Positions 33,385 to 45,468 of a stretch of DNA of 64,000 nt are shown one piece after another (the first letter of the stretch is position 1; every line of letters begins with the position of its first letter). The notes beneath the pieces are model-generated. The model searched no databases. It was not told where the DNA came from and was given only the letters and a program-made list of their open reading frames with translations. The translations under genes were made by a program, and so were the position numbers. Source of the DNA: Heterostelium album PN500 (lineage: Eukaryota > Evosea > Eumycetozoa > Acytosteliales > Acytosteliaceae); NCBI RefSeq assembly GCF_000004825.1, contig NW_008805078.1, positions 710,069 to 774,068 of the forward strand, in the 5' to 3' direction.

Positions 33385-36300
33385 TTATCTATCGAGTTGA
33401 TATCTCTCATCAAGAATCTTTCTTAGTTGCTCTGGGAATTGAATGTAGTACTGTGGCCAGTGATCACCGATGCTACTCTTGAAGACGTGCAACAGTTTCT
33501 TGAAGGCATCGTTGAGATCTTGCTCGAGACGATTCCAACTGGCGATGGCGTCACAAATGTAAACGAGATGCTTGACAGAGTCGGTTGGGTTGGTACTGAT
33601 GATCATCCACATACCACGGAATGCAGAGTCCTTCTCTTGGTCGTCGACCTTTCCACGAATGGCCATACACCAACACTGAACAAACTCGTCAATGTGTGGA
33701 GCACAAACTTCCGGTGCTACCAAACCCATTCTACCCAGGGTGATCGATGTATTCTCACGAATGTTACGATGCAACTTGACATTCTGCATGATTGGAATCA
33801 ACTTTTCCAGGATGCTCTTTACGAATGGCTTGACATCCATTGGCATTCTAACGGCGATTTCACCGAGTGCCCAACAAGCATTATTACATACTGGTACTAA
33901 GTCTACAAAGTATATATAGATTATAATATTAATTAATATATAATTTGAATTACAATAATCATTATTATTATTATTATAAAAGTAATACTTTACCTGGATA
34001 TAGATTGGTAATGAGAATTGGAATATATTCAGGGATGTATGGCTTGAAGTGTAGGATACAAATCTTTGACATGTCACCGAGAAGAGCGAATGCACTTTGA
34101 CGAACATCTGGTTGGTGATCTCTCATACACTCTAGCAATACAAGTGGAAGATTGGATGGTGTCACCAAACTTTCTATACTGGTTCCGACACCCTCTGCCA
34201 ATCCACTGATCAAATCCAAACAACATACAACAAAATCTTTATCTGGTTCTTCGTATTCATCTGGATTCTCTTTGAAACGCTTATAGGCAGTCAAAGTATC
34301 AATGATAATTCTAACGGCTCTATTATAAAATATAACAATAATTTCATTGAGTCCAATACCAATAGATGAACAAATTGGTGTTAAACATTGTAATAATGGT
34401 AAAAGTGTCCTATTGATGATTCATTCATTATTGTAAATTAGTAACTTTCTTCCCAGTATCTTATCACTATCTATTTTTAAAATCAAGTTTAACTTACTTA
34501 TTACGATCATCTATATTATTGAATTTCTCTAATAATGGTGGTAATAAAATATTGATATATTCAGGTTTGTTCAAATCCTTTCCTACAACTTTGGCCAAGG
34601 TTGAAATGGCATCGTAGAGGATCAAAAGATTCTTGGCTTGATACTTGTGGAATGCTTTGACAAAGGTCGCTAGAATGTCTGGCAAGAATGGTTTCAAGTG
34701 AGCGTCGGAATCCTCTTCGATGGTTGCAAATGCAGAGCAAGCGGCTTCCTGTACACGTTTGTTGTTATCGAGAATACGATTCAAGAGGTTGACAATCAGT
34801 GGGTAGAGGAACTCTGGTCCCTCTGTGGAGATCCAGTAGGAGTAACGACTCAGCGCCCAGCAGGTGATCGATCTGACCAATGGCTTTGGATCGTTGAGTG
34901 TGTTGATCAAGTAGGGAACGACCGCCTTGAGATGTGGAGCGAGTCCGTCGAGACAACCCTCTGCAATAGCGCCCAATGCAAGGATAGCACTCTCTCTGAC
35001 AATCCAAGGATTCGACTCATTCATCTTTTGTTCGATCAAAGGCAAAGCAATAGCAAGATACTCTTGATTATCGAAAAGTGTCGAAAGAGTATCCAAAGCC
35101 AATGCTGAACTCTTTCTGAGTGACCATGAATCTTCCTCTACAAAATCATCGTCATCTTCGTCGTCCTCATCTTCCTCCTCTTGTTGTTGTTGTTGTTGTT
35201 GCTGTTGTCCAGAAAATACAAATCTACAAACATTCAAATTCATCAAAAGAGTTAATATAGTTTCAAACTCTTAATAACAATAATAACAATAATATTCTTA
35301 CCCTTGAGCACCGGATGGTCCAGATGAATGTTGTTTTGAACTACCAATGAATGGTTTAATATCTTGTGGACGATCTGGAATGGCAGCATCGTCTTCAACA
35401 TCCAACAATTCAAATTCATCACTTGAATATACCATACCATTTAATAGGATTGGAATCAAACTGCAAAAAAAAAAAAGATAACAAAAAATATTAGTAATTT
35501 TAATAATGTTATATATATATGGTTATTGCTATGATGATGATGGATAGTTACGTTGGTAAGAATTCTCTGAGTAGTGATTTACAATTGGGTGTCTCGGCGA
35601 TGGCAGTCCAGAATTCACATGCTTCGAGTGCAACATCTTCGTTTTGGTCACGTGAAGCGTGTAGCATGTACATGATGACCTGTTTGATGTGTGGCATCAA
35701 GAATTCAATACGAATCTCAATGAGAAGTACCAAGGTTCTGCAGACTTTGACACGAACGTCTGGATTGGGATCTTCGCTCAGCGAGAAGATTCCATTGAGA
35801 TAGCTGTCCATATTGATCAAGAGTGCACCTGGCATGCTTGGAATGAAATAGTGTAGCGATGCGAGTGCCCTTCTTCTGTAGACGGGATTTGGCGACTGGA
35901 AGAACATAAGTAGTTTCGGGATCAGGTGGTTCAGTGGTCTACCGATACTCTCGCTATCCAAACTATCTGTGAAATCCTCACACAACAACGAGAGAGTATA
36001 GAGTGATCCCTCCACCAAACTCTGATCTGCACTATCCAATCCTGCAATCAATGTTGGTAACAACTCTTTCCAATCCTTCAGCGTTGCAAAAGAGTGAGAG
36101 ACAGAGGGAGATAAACGTTAATATTACAATCAATATCGATATGTTAAACAATGTTGAATAACTAATATAGGTTACTTACTTCGAATGAACTCTTTAAAAT
36201 TAAGGTTGTAATGATATTTGCAACGGTCTGACGAACCTTTTGATTTGGATCAGAGAGAATTGGCAATACTTCAGCTTTGATAAAGTTTTGTACTTTTCTT

Positions 36301-36679
36301 GGCATCTTTGGGTAGTATGCCTTGATATTCTGTTTCAAGATCAAACCTGCTACACTTCTTACATAGTCTTCCAAATTGGTCAATTTAAAGATGAATGTCA
36401 AGTAATTGTTGTAATCTGGGATCTGATGAAAGTTGTTTAATTCCTATAAATTATATATATAAAAAGTAAAATATAATCATCGATGATTATTGTTGTTGTT
36501 GTGGTTATTATTGTTAGCTATCATTATGTTTCTATTGTATCATTCATTCATTCTTTCTTTCTTTCTTTCTAAACACTCACTGTATGAATATTTCTTTGTG
36601 TCTCTTGATTTGGTGAATTGGTTTGTTTGAGAATCATAATCAATTGATTCAAACCTTCTTGATTTGGTACCCAATCCAT
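33385..36679 (-). CDS. Transportin (karyopherin beta-2)
   Basis: Seven exons, 36679-36581, 36443-36180, 36075-35552, 35460-35302, 35223-34498, 34409-33994 and 33902-33385, give 901 residues, against 898 for human transportin-1. The N-terminus MDWVPNQEGLNQL matches the family start, and HEAT-repeat segments align throughout: SVAGLILKQNIKAYY, VLGAIAEGCLDGL, PLVRSITCWALSRYSYW, PDKDFVVCCLDLISGLAEG, VRQSAFALLGDMSK, CNNACWALGEIAVR and KDSAFRGMWMIISTNP. The acidic loop of HEAT repeat 8, which releases cargo on Ran-GTP binding, is present, here preceded by a Gln run (GQQQQQQQQQEEEDEDDEDD). Transportin imports PY-NLS cargoes such as hnRNP proteins into the nucleus. The 3' end is 824 bases from the SerC start. 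Confidence 0.95.
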
Positions 36680-37848
36680 TGTGTTGCTGTTGTTGTTGTT
36701 TTGTGCTTTTTCCAATATAACAAACTAATGATGTTTCACTGTATATTCTTATTCTATCTACGTCGTTTGTAGCCTATTCTTTGTAACTCTTCTTTTCGTT
36801 AGTTGTTCTCCTATCTATATCGAATTGAATCTATTAAATAAAGTTGTGTGTAAATCTAATGTGATTGAAGATGATTCTTTTCCAGTCAACAACTCTACTC
36901 TAAAATAAAATACATTTGGGAAAAAAATTTGTTTTTTAAATTTTTTTTGTTTTTTTTTTTTGTTTTTTTTAAAGGTGAAATTATAACAATGTTAGTTGTT
37001 GCTTTTGTCTTTTATAGTTATAAAATATATGTTTATGGTGTTAGAATTTTTATGATTTTTTTTTTAATTTTTTTTGTTGGATGAGGAGTGAGTTTAGTGA
37101 AGTGGTGTGGTGGTTGAATTTAAACTATTGCGTTGTTGTTATTGTTGTTATTGTTGTTGTTGTTGTTGTTTAATTTTGTTTTGTTAATCATAAAGTAAAC
37201 ACAACAACTTATTTTAACTATTATTTTTTTTGTCTTTTATTATTATTATTTTTATTATTTGGTTTTCATTTCATTGCTATCACAAAAAACCGCGTAAAAC
37301 TAAACAACACATAATTATATATTTGTTGATGTAATAATAACACTGGTGCTTTGTCTTGACGATTACATTTATTATTATTATTATTATTATCGATTTTGTT
37401 GTTTAAAGCTACGCTACCTACTAATATAAATCTAGAATGATTGAAATATATATTTATTTATAGAATATTTAAAAATAACAATGAACTATTTATTTTTAAA
37501 AAATAAAAATAAAAAAATAGGTTGGTTATCTGAAGTTGTTATGTCGTTTTTTTCCCAATTTGAATGATAGTGAAAAAAACCTTATAAGATCATTGTTTTA
37601 ATTTAAAAAGCCAAATTGTTATGAAAAAAAAAAAAAAAAAAAAATCAAACACTCTAAAATTATTTTTTTTAAATGAGAATTTTTTTATAAAACCGAACAA
37701 AAACGTTACATTTGATTGGTCAATTAACTCGTTTCTCTTTCTCGATCAGTCGATTCGTAACATTTAATATTACTTAACGCTACCCTTTTTTTTTTTGTAT
37801 TCTTTATTTTTCGTTTTTTTCATTTAATTATATTATAATAAAAGAAAA
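36680..37848. other. Divergent spacer, 1.17 kb
   Basis: Lies between transportin and the UPF0390 gene. It contains a GTT/ATT tract at 37129-37169, T runs near 36950 and an A run at about 37624-37643. The plus-strand promoter ends in T runs at 37788-37796. No gene recognised. Confidence 0.6.
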
Positions 37849-38203
37849 ATGGCACAACAATCATTAAAAGTTAAAAAGAATACTTCAAATAAACAAACTA
37901 AACAATCAAAAGGTATTTTCCTAAAATAAATCAAATATATATATATATATATAGATATGTAATCTTTGAAAATTCTTTAGTTATTAATCTATTCTTTACT
38001 TTTTTAAAGTTGGTATCAATAAGAAGAGTAAATCAAAGTCACCATTGGAAATCGCCAAGAAGAAGATCTCAAAGAAATTGGAAATCAACATTGCTAACAA
38101 GATTGAGAGTGAAATGAAAGCACGTGTCACCAAGAACAATGGAAAGCTATCTGTTTTGAAGTCCGAACAACCAAAACAAAAGAGAGTTAAGAAGAATCAT
38201 TAA
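37849..38203 (+). CDS. UPF0390 family small basic protein (C19orf53-like)
   Basis: Two short exons, 37849-37912 and 38010-38203, with intron GTATTT..TTAAAG, encode 85 residues. The protein begins MAQQSLKVKKNTSNKQTKQS and ends with Lys/Arg-rich SEQPKQKRVKKNH. The central block IAKKKISKKLEINIANKIES plus NNGKLSVLKSE matches the UPF0390/Leydig cell tumour 10 kDa family (human: KLKKNLEVGIRKKIEHDV, KLALLKAP). Family members are nuclear or nucleolar basic proteins of uncertain function, and ribosome biogenesis has been suggested. The match in length, order of motifs and MAQ start makes this secure despite its size. Confidence 0.82.
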
Positions 38204-38620
38204 GAACAAACTATACGATAAAGTATCATCAATGTTGATCAGCATAACATTAACATGTACATTTTAAGATTCACCGACATAAGAAGCAATAACTTTTATC
38301 ACACTACAACTTTTTCAATAATATATATCAAATTAAATTCACCAACATTTTATTTATTTATTTTCTATCTCTTGGAGCGAATGAACAGATGGATAAACAA
38401 AAACAAACAAACAAGATTGTTTCCGAATCAATCATTACAATTACAATCACCCTAAACTGACTAAGTTTGAATAGATGGATTCCATCGATATCTAATCAAA
38501 AATTTCAAACAACTTTTGATCATTTTTTAATTAAAGATAAAATTTTTATTTCTTAAAGTTATTACTATTATTTATTTATTTATTATTTCAACAATTTATA
38601 TTTCTAATAGCTATTTATTT
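38204..38620. other. Convergent 3' spacer
   Basis: About 420 bases between the UPF0390 stop and the MPDU1 stop. A less AT-rich patch at 38210-38460 is probably untranslated message of the UPF0390 gene; its 66-codon open frame has no coding character. Confidence 0.5.
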
Positions 38621-39630
38621 TTATTGTTGCTTCTTCTTTCCTGGTTGTACAACCTTTCTGGTTGGAGTCTTGTTGTTCCAGTATAAAATAAATTGGATGA
38701 GCATCAAGAGATTCAAACCTGCACCAACTGAATAACTCAATAATACTATAAATTAAAAATGATTGATGAGAACAAATCCAAGATTGGTTAGAGATAAAGC
38801 TTTGCATTTTTAACATTATAATATTTATATATATTGACTTACCAATCTTGTCTGGGATTTCCTTCAAGGTGGTGAACACACGAACAAGACTACCAATAAA
38901 ATTCAAAAGGGTGGTAACGAATGAGAGTTGACCAACACTCTTTTCTCTGAAATTCATAAAGAGTTGTGGGATCTTTGAGAAGATTGCTACACCAATGTTT
39001 GCTGACTATAGAATATTGATTGAAATTTTGGATTGAAATTGTCAATTAGTATTGATTATTGTGTCTCTATTAAATATTGTGGTTGTGTGTGTGATTTGAT
39101 ATTTACAGTGAGGATCAATAATAGTTCTCTGTTGGCAACTTGAACGACACCATAGACAACGGCGAGATAGGTGACAACACCAGCCCAGAACATGGCTCCA
39201 ATCTTGTTTTTGTACAAGAACACCAAATATACAATGATAATATTTTGTGCCAAGATGAAAACACTCTCACCATAGGTAGAGAATGGATACTTTAATAATA
39301 CACCACTAAGTACTGAAATAGTAAATCTAAAAAAATAAAATAAAATAAAAGAGAGTGATTGATTGATTGATTGTTTTGGTATTAGTAAGGTAATAGGTTA
39401 AAACTGATCAATTTTATTACTTACACCATAGTCTCAAGTACTACAGAGAGAAGTGAAACACCTGTTGCATCACGTGATGAGACCAACTTTTGGATTTGTG
39501 GTAACTTCAAGATCATTGAGAATACAACGATACCATATCCCAATGCCTTACTGATGACCATTGAAAGGTCCCATTGTGGACCGAGATAGGTCTTGATCAA
39601 AACATCTACTTGTGTCAAAATCGATTCCAT
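38621..39630 (-). CDS. mpdu1: Mannose-P-dolichol utilisation protein MPDU1 (PQ-loop)
   Basis: Exons 39630-39425, 39326-39107, 39005-38843 and 38745-38621 give 237 residues, close to human MPDU1 (247). Both PQ motifs are visible in their expected places: MILKLPQIQKLVSSRDATGV (first) and FSKIPQLFMNFREKSVGQLS (second). The first is followed by the typical SLLSVVLETMV, and the second by FIGSLVRVFTTLKEIPD. About seven hydrophobic segments are present, and the C-terminus WNNKTPTRKVVQPGKKKQQ matches the family's basic tail after YWN. MPDU1 is an ER membrane protein needed for the use of dolichol-phosphate sugars in N-glycan and GPI assembly. Confidence 0.92.
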
Positions 39631-40590
39631 ACTTATTATTGCTATCTAAATTGTTTATTCATTTAACAAAAAAAAGGTCAACATCAATATTGCATAAAAA
39701 AAAAATTGCAAAAAAAATTAAAATAAAATCAATTTTTTTTGCTGACTGTTTAAAAAAAAAAAAAAGATAATCATGTTTCCAATTTTGGAAGTGAATAAAC
39801 TACACATTAATAAATTTGTATAGATTTAATCTTTATATTTTTAGGCTATAATTCTCAATTGATTTTATCTGATACGCATCAGGATTTGTTTGATTGATTT
39901 ACCATCATCAATTAGTTTTTTCTTCACAAAAAATTTTTTTCTCCCAATTAAATATCATAAAATTCATTTTCTTTTTTATTTTCGGTCAACAACAATTTCA
40001 AAGTCGTCCGCTATCATAGCAGTACTTCTGATTCTTTACACAACCCATTCTTCTTATTCTTCGACAATGACTGGTTAAATACATCCATATTTAATATTTT
40101 GGATAACCACAATCAGATTGGTTAGATGCTCAGGATGTGGATGAGTTATAAACAAATTAAATTTAGATGAAATCGATGAGAAGCAATTCCTAAATAGAAC
40201 TTAGAAAACAACCTTGGAATAAATAATAGTAATAAATATCAGACCCTGTGGGGTCATCAATCAATGACGAAAGAACAAAATGTGTAACATCCCACATGAT
40301 TTCCAAAGAATATGATAATCTTTCAAATTCAATGCTTTGAATCTCTCACGAACCTATTCCACTTCAAGATGGACAACGACTTATAAAGAGGTTTTGTTGT
40401 TAGTATTTACAAGTTTATTGATTGACACTTTCAGACAACAAAGAAATATTAACACTTTCCAAATGGTGAACATTTGTCAAGGATAACTCCTTAGAAAAAC
40501 GAGCAAGATCTTATAATAGTTTAAAGGAAATGTTGAAGTCTCATTATTTTTATTATTGGTACTACTGATCGACTCTTAGTTTTACAGTGT
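39631..40590. other. Spacer with a non-AT-rich stretch of unknown origin
   Basis: Bases 39631-40080 are AT-rich. Bases about 40090-40560 have a more gene-like composition but are interrupted in every frame. On the minus strand one open piece reads YSLEIMWDVTHFVLSSLIDD, and another frame over the same bases reads VRERFKALNLKDYHILWKSC. I recognise neither. A decayed gene is plausible but unproven. Confidence 0.35.
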
Positions 40591-42018
40591 TTATTTCTTT
40601 GGAGCGTTTGGTTTGTTAAATTTGAAAAAGCAAATATCACCATCTTGGACTGTGTAGTTCTTTCCTTCCATTCTATACTTTCCAGCGGCTTTACAGGCAG
40701 CCTCGGATTTTAATTCAGCGAAATCGGCATATCCCATGACCTCAGCCATAATGAAACCTTTTTCAAAGTCGTTGTGAATGACACCGGCAGCTTGTGGAGC
40801 CTTGGTACCCTTTTGAATGGTCCAACAACGAACTTCATCGGAACCACAGGTGAAGAAATGAGTCAATTGCAAGTGGTGGTAACCGGTCTTGATGATCTTT
40901 GGAAGTGCAGAGACGGCACCCTTGGTGGTTTCAAAGTTCTTCTTCTCCTCTGCGGTGGCCAAATCTGCCAAAGACTTCTCGAAAGCAACAGAGATTGGAA
41001 TGAGTGGTCCACCACCGTTGGCATCGACCCAAGTCTTGATCTTGGCCAACCATTTGTTCTTCTTTCTAATAAAATCTTCCTCTGACAAATTGACCAAATA
41101 GAGTGCTGGTTTAGCAGTCAACAATCTAATAATAATGATTATTATATTAATATCCAAAAGATAACAAACAAACAAACAATTTTTGCTTACCTCAATTCTC
41201 TGATATGTTCAATTTCAGCATTTGAGTATTGTCCGAATCTAACTTGCTTTCCAGCATCCAAAAGTGCAATCAATTTGTTGTAGGTATCCAATTCAACTTG
41301 CTTTGCTTTGTCGACGGTTTTCTATAAAGTTTGATAATATCGATATTATTAGATATTATTATTCCTCCTAATTGTCATGATATTATTATTTAGATAGATA
41401 TTTACATTCTTGAGTTGTCTTTGCAAAGTATCCAAAGTTTTGGCAACGAATTCCTTATCCTTGGCAATCAATTCACCGGCAATGATTTCAAGATCTCTAA
41501 CTGGATCTACAGTATCTTCGACGTGAGTGATTTCATCGTTTTCAAAAGCACGAATCATATGGAAAATACCATCTACAGCTTGAATATGTGAAAGGAAACT
41601 AAATAATATAATTATATATTAGTTAGTATATTTATTGTTTCTCTACACACACAGACACAGGAGAAATAATAAACTATTGAATTTTAAGTACTTACGCATT
41701 TCCAAGACCAGCACCAGTTGATGCACCCTTTACCAAACCGGCAATATCGGTGATGGAGAGATAAGCTGGCTTCATTGAAGCTGGCTTGTGAACGCTGCAC
41801 AACCAGTCGTAACGTTCGTCTGGAACGGCACAACGACTGACATTTGGATCGATGGTACAGAATGGGAAGTTTTCGGCTGGGATCGACATGTTGGTGAGAA
41901 TGTTGAACAACGAACTCTTACCGACATTTGGCATACCGACGACACCCATCTGCAAGTTGTTACCGATCTTACCCAACAAAATTGGGGCTTCCTCAGTTGT
42001 AGCTGCTTTCTTTGACAT
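40591..42018 (-). CDS. ola1: Obg-like ATPase 1 (OLA1/YchF)
   Basis: Exons 42018-41696, 41598-41406, 41321-41191 and 41125-40591 give 393 residues (human OLA1 is 396). The P-loop [12 protein letters not shown] lies at 25-36, the switch II DIAG at 90-93, and NLSEEDF replaces the NKxD motif, which is why this TRAFAC subfamily prefers ATP over GTP. The coiled-coil arm spans exons 2 to 4, and the C-terminal TGS domain includes [37 protein letters not shown] and [15 protein letters not shown]1 acts in translation control and stress responses in the cytosol. Its start lies 312 bases from the divergent WDR92-like gene. Confidence 0.96.
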
Positions 42019-42330
42019 GATGATGATGATTGACTGTTATATAGCTATATAATATTACAACAATTCCAACAACAAAAAAAAAAAAAAAAAAAAGCAAACA
42101 AAATTTAAATGAAGACAAAAGTGAAAATCGATTTAAAAAATTATTTTTAATTCATTTTTTTTTTTTTTAGCACCGCAATCACTTTTATGAGAGTGAGGTG
42201 GGGTGAAATTTGATAGTCTTGAGAATTTTAATGGATAGAGTAACGTAACCCCATCTTCATTCATATGACATTCAACTTTGTGATTAAGTTTAATTAAGAT
42301 TAAGATATATTATTATAATTTTATTTAAAG
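42019..42330. other. Divergent promoter spacer
   Basis: 312 bases shared by OLA1 and the WDR92-like gene, with an A run at about 42073-42092 and a T run at about 42157-42168. A GC-richer patch (GAGAGTGAGGTGGGGTGAAA) at 42190-42209 is unexplained. Confidence 0.5.
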
Positions 42331-43502
42331 ATGTCAGAATCATCTGAAAAAAAGATAATTTGCTCGTTGATTAGTCATAAACTTGGTTGTAGTCCATTCG
42401 ATTGTAAATGGGTACCGAATAGTTCGAAAGTAGTCACCGTAGGCTTCACAGGACCTAGTAATCAATCAAAAGGTGATATCAGTATTCACAAGATAGATGA
42501 TCTAGATTTAAATTCAATAGATACTTTAAAGTTAAAATTAACTTCAGAAGTAAGTGTGTGCTTAAAGTTTAAACTGATGATGATGAAGCAATGACTAATG
42601 TTATCATTTCCAATCATTGTACTAATTAGTGTGAATATAGTTCAAAATTAAGATGTTGTACATTTCAGAGAAATATCCATGATAATAGCTATGAGAGCGA
42701 TAGATTGCTGGCGGTCGGTGATTTCTCTGGAAATCTGACGGTTTGGGATATTGATAGATTGGGATTGCCTCTGTTCCAGTCAGGCCAGCAGAAGCATGGT
42801 GGAGCCATCAATGCCATCGATTCATATCAACATTCGGTTGCTACCGGTGGAAAAGACGGTAAAGCAATACTTTGGGACGTTAGAGCAATGAAAATGCAAC
42901 ATTCTTTTGACTATCAACCATCATCATCGACAACAGCAGCAGCAGCAGATGTCGCACAGAAAAAGGAGTGTGCGGCATGGTCTATCTATACCGACGATCT
43001 ATATCTCTTTGTTGGCTATGAGAGTGGTGATCTCTCTTGTTTCGACTTGAGAACATCGAAATTGTTAACAACCTATCACAGCAGCGACACCATCAAAACA
43101 TCTGTCAGCAGTATAGCAATCAACTCGCAACGCGACTATAACAATATTATTCTTGGAGGAAGTGAATCTAAACCGTTGTCATTTGTAAAGTTTAATAATA
43201 ATAATAATAGCAACAACAATTCAATAGTAGAACAAAGTAGCAATAGTGATAGTCAACAACCAACTTTAAAGAGTAAATTAGCGTGGTGTACAAGATATTC
43301 TCCATTTTCAAAATCAATGTTTGCCGTAACAACGAGTGAGGGTTCTCTTTCTTTATACAACGGCAGAGACACTCTGATAGATAGTATTAAACTTTCAGAA
43401 TATCCTGTTTTATCAGTGGATTTCAATGGATCAAAGGAAGGACTAATGGCAACTGTTTCACTGAATAGAAAGTTAAACATTTTATTCACACCATTTAAAT
43501 AA
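42331..43502 (+). CDS. WD40 protein, WDR92/DNAAF10 family
   Basis: Exons 42331-42549 and 42630-43502 give 363 residues, against 357 for human WDR92 (Monad). Characteristic stretches are FDCKWVPNSSKVVTVG, LLAVGDFSGNLTVWDIDRLG, GGAINAIDSYQHSVATGGKD, GKAILWDVRA, YESGDLSCFDLR and the last blade LSVDFNGSKEGLMATVSLNR. WDR92 partners the R2TP/prefoldin-like co-chaperone and, in ciliated organisms, is needed for axonemal dynein assembly. Dictyostelids have no cilia, so here a general chaperone role is the likelier one. A Thr/Ala insert and an Asn-rich insert mark loops between blades. Confidence 0.8.
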
Positions 43503-43614
43503 AACATTATTATTATTTATTTTCTATTTCTTTTAGTTTAGTTTTAATCAAGTTCAATATTCTATATCATTACACAGTTATTTTTTTTTTTTTGTTTGAG
43601 GTGGTGAGATCTCA

Positions 43615-45142
43615 TCAATGTTTTTGTAATTTTCTCCAATATGAACCATTTGGATATTCATATTCTTGGATCGCTTCTTTGGTTAATCCGCAACCATAAC
43701 CTGGGCTACTTGGACATTGGTAATGTGAATTCTTTATCTCTGCTTTATTGATATACAACTCAACCAAATGTGGAACATACCTATAAAATAATATTAGTAA
43801 AAATTTAAAATTTGTTAACTCATTAATAATAATAATAGTTACTCTGTTATTCTATTTTCCAGTGTACCGGCAATACAAATGTAATCAACAAGACATAGTT
43901 GATTAACGTATTCACATAGTCCAATTCCACCGGCATGCATACACACCGGAACATTGAACTTGGCGCACATCAGCATGACGGTCAGTACTTCGGTTGGACC
44001 ACCGAGACGACAGCTATCGGGTTGACAAAAGTGAATGGCTTTCGCTTGGAGCAGTTGTTTGAAAATCACTTTGTTCTGGCACATCTCACCGGTTGCCACT
44101 TGGAGCGGTGCAATTCCCCTGGCAATAGCGGCATGTCCGAGTACATCGTCGGGACTAGTCGGCTCTTCAATCCACCACGGTTGATACGGTTCCAACTTCT
44201 TCATATACTCAATGGCCTGAGGAACGTCCCAACGTTGATTGGCATCCACCATCAAACGTCTATTAGGACCAATGATCTCACGAATCAGCTTGCATCGACG
44301 GATGTCATCGTTGATGTCTTGACCAACTTTAATCTTGATATGAGTGAATCCTTCTTCCAGTGCTTCCTTACAGAGTCTCGATATTTTCTCGTCGCTATAG
44401 CCAAGCCATCCAGCCGAGGTAGTATAGGCAGGGAATCCTTTCTCCAACATTTCCCTCTCGCGCTTCTGTTTGGTTGGTTCCAGTGCCTTTAGCATTGCCA
44501 ATGCTTCTTCTTTGGTCAGAGCATCCGATAGATATCTGAAATCAATAAGACCAACCAATGTTTCTGGAGTCATATCAGTTATTAATTTCCATAATGGTTT
44601 ATCATTACATTTACTAATAATAAGTTCAAGTAAAGTTAATAATAAATTATATATCTAACAATATTAATATTTACCAATATAAATCCCAAATTGCATTTAC
44701 AATGGCGGCTGTAGAGAGATGAACAACACCTTTCTCAGGACCGATCCAACGTAATTGTGGTTCCGATGTCAATAGACGGTAGAAAGATGGATAGTCATCG
44801 AAGATCTCTTTGATGGTTTTACCAATGACAAGTTCACTCTGTGTTTTAACACATTGAACGACAACATCAGTTCCTTTACCAAGAGTAAATGTTAATCCAT
44901 ATCCCTCTATATTATTGTTAAAACGAACGTTCATTAGTTTTACAAATTCGTTATTGTACACTTGTATATTTATAATTCAAATAAATACCTAATGTTGGAT
45001 TGTCAGTTTTAACTACTACGTAAGCACAACTATAATCTGGATTAGTATGCATTGCATCTGATCCAATCTGATAGAGTGCAGTAGGGACACGTACATCAAA
45101 TACTTGAATTTCACTTATTTTAACATTTGTAAATGATTGCAT
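43615..45142 (-). CDS. L-fuconate dehydratase-like enolase superfamily enzyme (ENOSF1)
   Basis: Exons 45142-44989, 44906-44675, 44613-43843 and 43780-43615 give 440 residues (human ENOSF1 is 443). The N-terminal capping domain has FDVRVPTALYQIGSDAMHTN and EGYGLTFTLGKGT. The barrel has HIKIKVG with the catalytic Lys, MVDANQRWD and WIEEPTSPDD with metal-binding Asp and Glu, TGEMCQN, and MHAGGIGLCEYVNQL with the catalytic His. The C-terminus SPGYGCGLTKEAIQEYEYPN matches as well. Members dehydrate L-fuconate to 2-keto-3-deoxy-L-fuconate. All active-site residues that I can recognise are present. The start at 45142 was chosen over an upstream in-frame Met at 45175 because MQSF..KISEIQVFDVR fits the family start. 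Confidence 0.93.
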
Positions 45143-45468
45143 CTTTTGTTTTTTTTGATTATTACAAATACACAATTATTATTTGTTTATTTGTATATTA
45201 AATCTTTAAGAGAAATTTAAAATTGTTTTCTTAATATCAACTGTTGTTGATTTAAATTGACCCATTTCCTTTTTTAAACACTACCATTGGTTTACATTTG
45301 TGTGTTGTGTGTGATTAATTAAATTAAAATGGGGTCAGCTGACCAATAAAATGAAATTTTGTGTGTGTAAGTTTTAAATATTTTAATAAATAAATAAAAA
45401 TTTAAAAATATAAGTTATAATATGTTTATAAGAGAAAGAGGAAATAATATTACAATTATTTATTATTA
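45143..45468. other. Spacer
   Basis: 326 AT-rich bases between two minus-strand genes. A small GC-richer patch GGGGTCAGCTGACC at 45331-45344 contains the palindrome GGTCAGCTGACC, which may be a regulatory site. Nothing else seen. Confidence 0.5.

Noticed and set aside
38255-38455. 66-codon open frame after the UPF0390 gene
   Set aside because: It has no similarity and an untranslated-region-like composition.
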